From: an uncultured Blautia sp.
Lineage (GTDB): Bacteria; Bacillota; Clostridia; Lachnospirales; Lachnospiraceae
Direction of reading: 5' to 3'
DNA: 17,198 nt
Assembly (NCBI GenBank): GCA_934373235.1
Contig: CAKROW010000057.1
Span: 1 to 17,198 of the forward strand
The notes below the pieces were generated by a model. That model was not told the DNA's origin. It saw nothing but the letters and a program-made list of their open reading frames with translations, and did not search any database. Position numbers and translations under genes: made by a program. Positions 16,139 through 17,198 of the stretch are shown here, piece after piece (position 1 is the first letter of the stretch; every line of letters starts with the position of its first letter).

Positions 16139-17198
16139 ATGATCAAAACCAGACTTGTGGGACTTTTAACCCACGCAAAAAAATACATCGTCTACACAGT
16201 ACTTTGGCAATGGATCGCCCTGATCTCCCAGATCGTGGCTGTTTTTACCATTGCAGGATTTCTGGATGGACTGCTTCATAACAAAGAGGGGAATATCTCC
16301 CGGGTACTCATCACCCTGATCGCCGTAATTTTTATCCGCATGGTGTGTGAGCGCCAGGGAGCAAAGGCTTCCTACCTTGCCTGTGTGGATGTAAAGCGTA
16401 TCCTCCGGGAAAAAATCTACGAAAAAATGCTGCGCCTTGGTGCCTCTTACAAAGAGCAGGTTTCCTCCTCTGAGGTAGTTCAGGTGTCCACAGAGGGCGT
16501 AGAACAGCTTGAAACTTACTTCGGAAAATATCTTCCACAGCTTTTTTACAGCCTTCTTGCCCCTGTGACACTGTTTATCATTCTCTGCCGGGTAAGCTTA
16601 AAGGCCAGCGTAGTTCTTCTTATCTGTGTGCCTCTGATCCCTGTATCCATTGTGGTAGTCCAGAAGATCGCAAAGAAGCTTCTGAACAAATACTGGGGAA
16701 TTTACACAGCGCTTGGTGACTCTTTCCTGGAAAATCTTCAGGGTCTTACCACCCTGAAAATTTATCAGGCAGATGAAAAAAAGGCAGAGAAAATGGATGA
16801 GGAATCCCAGCGTTTCCGTCGTATTACCATGAAAGTTCTTACCATGCAGTTAAATTCCACCAGTGTGATGGATATCGTGGCCTACGGTGGGGCAGCAGCA
16901 GGTATGGCAGTTGCAGTGACACAGTTCCTTCACGGAACATTAGGTATTTCCCAAACCTTATGTATTGTCCTTCTGTCCAGCGAATTTTTTCTTCCTTTAA
17001 GACTTCTTGGATCCTTTTTCCACATTGCCATGAACGGTATGGCTGCCAGTGACAAGATCTTCCGGATCCTGGATCTGCCGGAACCAAAGAACGGAACAGA
17101 AACCCTTCCAGATGGCCCATTGGATATTTCCCTGAAAAATGTCCATTTCTCCTATGAAAAAGGCCATGAGATCTTAAAAGACATTGATCTCACCCTCC
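16139..17198 (+). CDS. CydD-like ABC exporter, fused membrane and ATPase type (3' truncated)
   Basis: Starts at ATG 16139 after AGGTGAC, 19 bases beyond the previous stop, and stays open to the window end (353 codons). The membrane domain covers nearly all of this; the window ends just after the first strands of the ATPase domain (LKNVHFSYEKGHEILKDIDL), before Walker A. The most diagnostic stretch is EFFLPLRLLGSFFHIAMNGM followed by AASDKIFRILD, which matches the thiol-reductant exporter CydD type; DSFLENLQGLTTLKIYQADE is also typical. A CydC-like partner gene is expected beyond the window. CydDC has been linked to export of glutathione/cysteine and more recently to haem transport for cytochrome bd assembly. 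ABC exporters also follow the haem genes in streptococcal sia loci. Substrate here is uncertain. Confidence 0.82.
   Translation, partial: MIKTRLVGLLTHAKKYIVYTVLWQWIALISQIVAVFTIAGFLDGLLHNKEGNISRVLITLIAVIFIRMVCERQGAKASYLACVDVKRILREKIYEKMLRLGASYKEQVSSSEVVQVSTEGVEQLETYFGKYLPQLFYSLLAPVTLFIILCRVSLKASVVLLICVPLIPVSIVVVQKIAKKLLNKYWGIYTALGDSFLENLQGLTTLKIYQADEKKAEKMDEESQRFRRITMKVLTMQLNSTSVMDIVAYGGAAAGMAVAVTQFLHGTLGISQTLCIVLLSSEFFLPLRLLGSFFHIAMNGMAASDKIFRILDLPEPKNGTETLPDGPLDISLKNVHFSYEKGHEILKDIDLTL

Overview
The window looks like a chromosomal segment of a Gram-positive anaerobe of the gut Clostridia, most likely a Lachnospiraceae member. This is inferred from moderate GC, AGGAGG-type ribosome binding sites, very large secreted proteins with FIVAR and bacterial Ig-like repeats ending in VTVKVK, and a lipoprotein-type binding protein. 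No rRNA, tRNA, CRISPR array or transposase is visible. Every supported gene is on the + strand.

The locus reads as a complete haem-acquisition system, a clostridial counterpart of the streptococcal Shr-Shp-HtsABC (SiaABC) relay. Positions 2-4576 and 4885-7899 hold two large secreted NEAT-type proteins with no membrane anchor and matching C-terminal Ig-like repeats. The first adds FIVAR modules and a parallel beta-helix. The second carries an FMN_bind domain with a covalent-flavinylation motif between its NEAT domains. A perfect intrinsic terminator (7913-7945) separates them from a tight gene series: a membrane-anchored NEAT/FIVAR protein (7973-11665), an Shp-like haem-binding protein (11693-12769), an HtsA/IsdE-like lipoprotein (12744-13871), a FecCD-type permease (13877-14884), its ATPase (14874-15674), a DUF454/YbaN membrane protein (15727-16119) and a CydD-like ABC exporter (16139 to past the window end).

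The haem assignment rests on concrete residues. The two candidate axial methionines of the Shp-like protein are 87 residues apart, as in Streptococcus pyogenes Shp (M66/M153). The Met/His pair of the lipoprotein is 150 residues apart, as in HtsA (M79/H229). Most NEAT-like domains share a (Y/F)-(I/V)-x-x-M motif with Shp in place of the classical YxxxY haem motif.

Proposed flow: released or wall-associated NEAT proteins capture haem, possibly with flavin-dependent reduction on the FMN protein. The anchored NEAT protein and Shp-like protein carry it across the wall to the lipoprotein, and the FecCD/ATPase pair imports it. YbaN and the CydD-like exporter may handle haem or thiols afterwards. The 308-bp gap at 4577-4884 is unusual: it holds five consecutive hairpins and a Fur-box-like sequence (15/19) next to a TTGACA element, which fits iron control.
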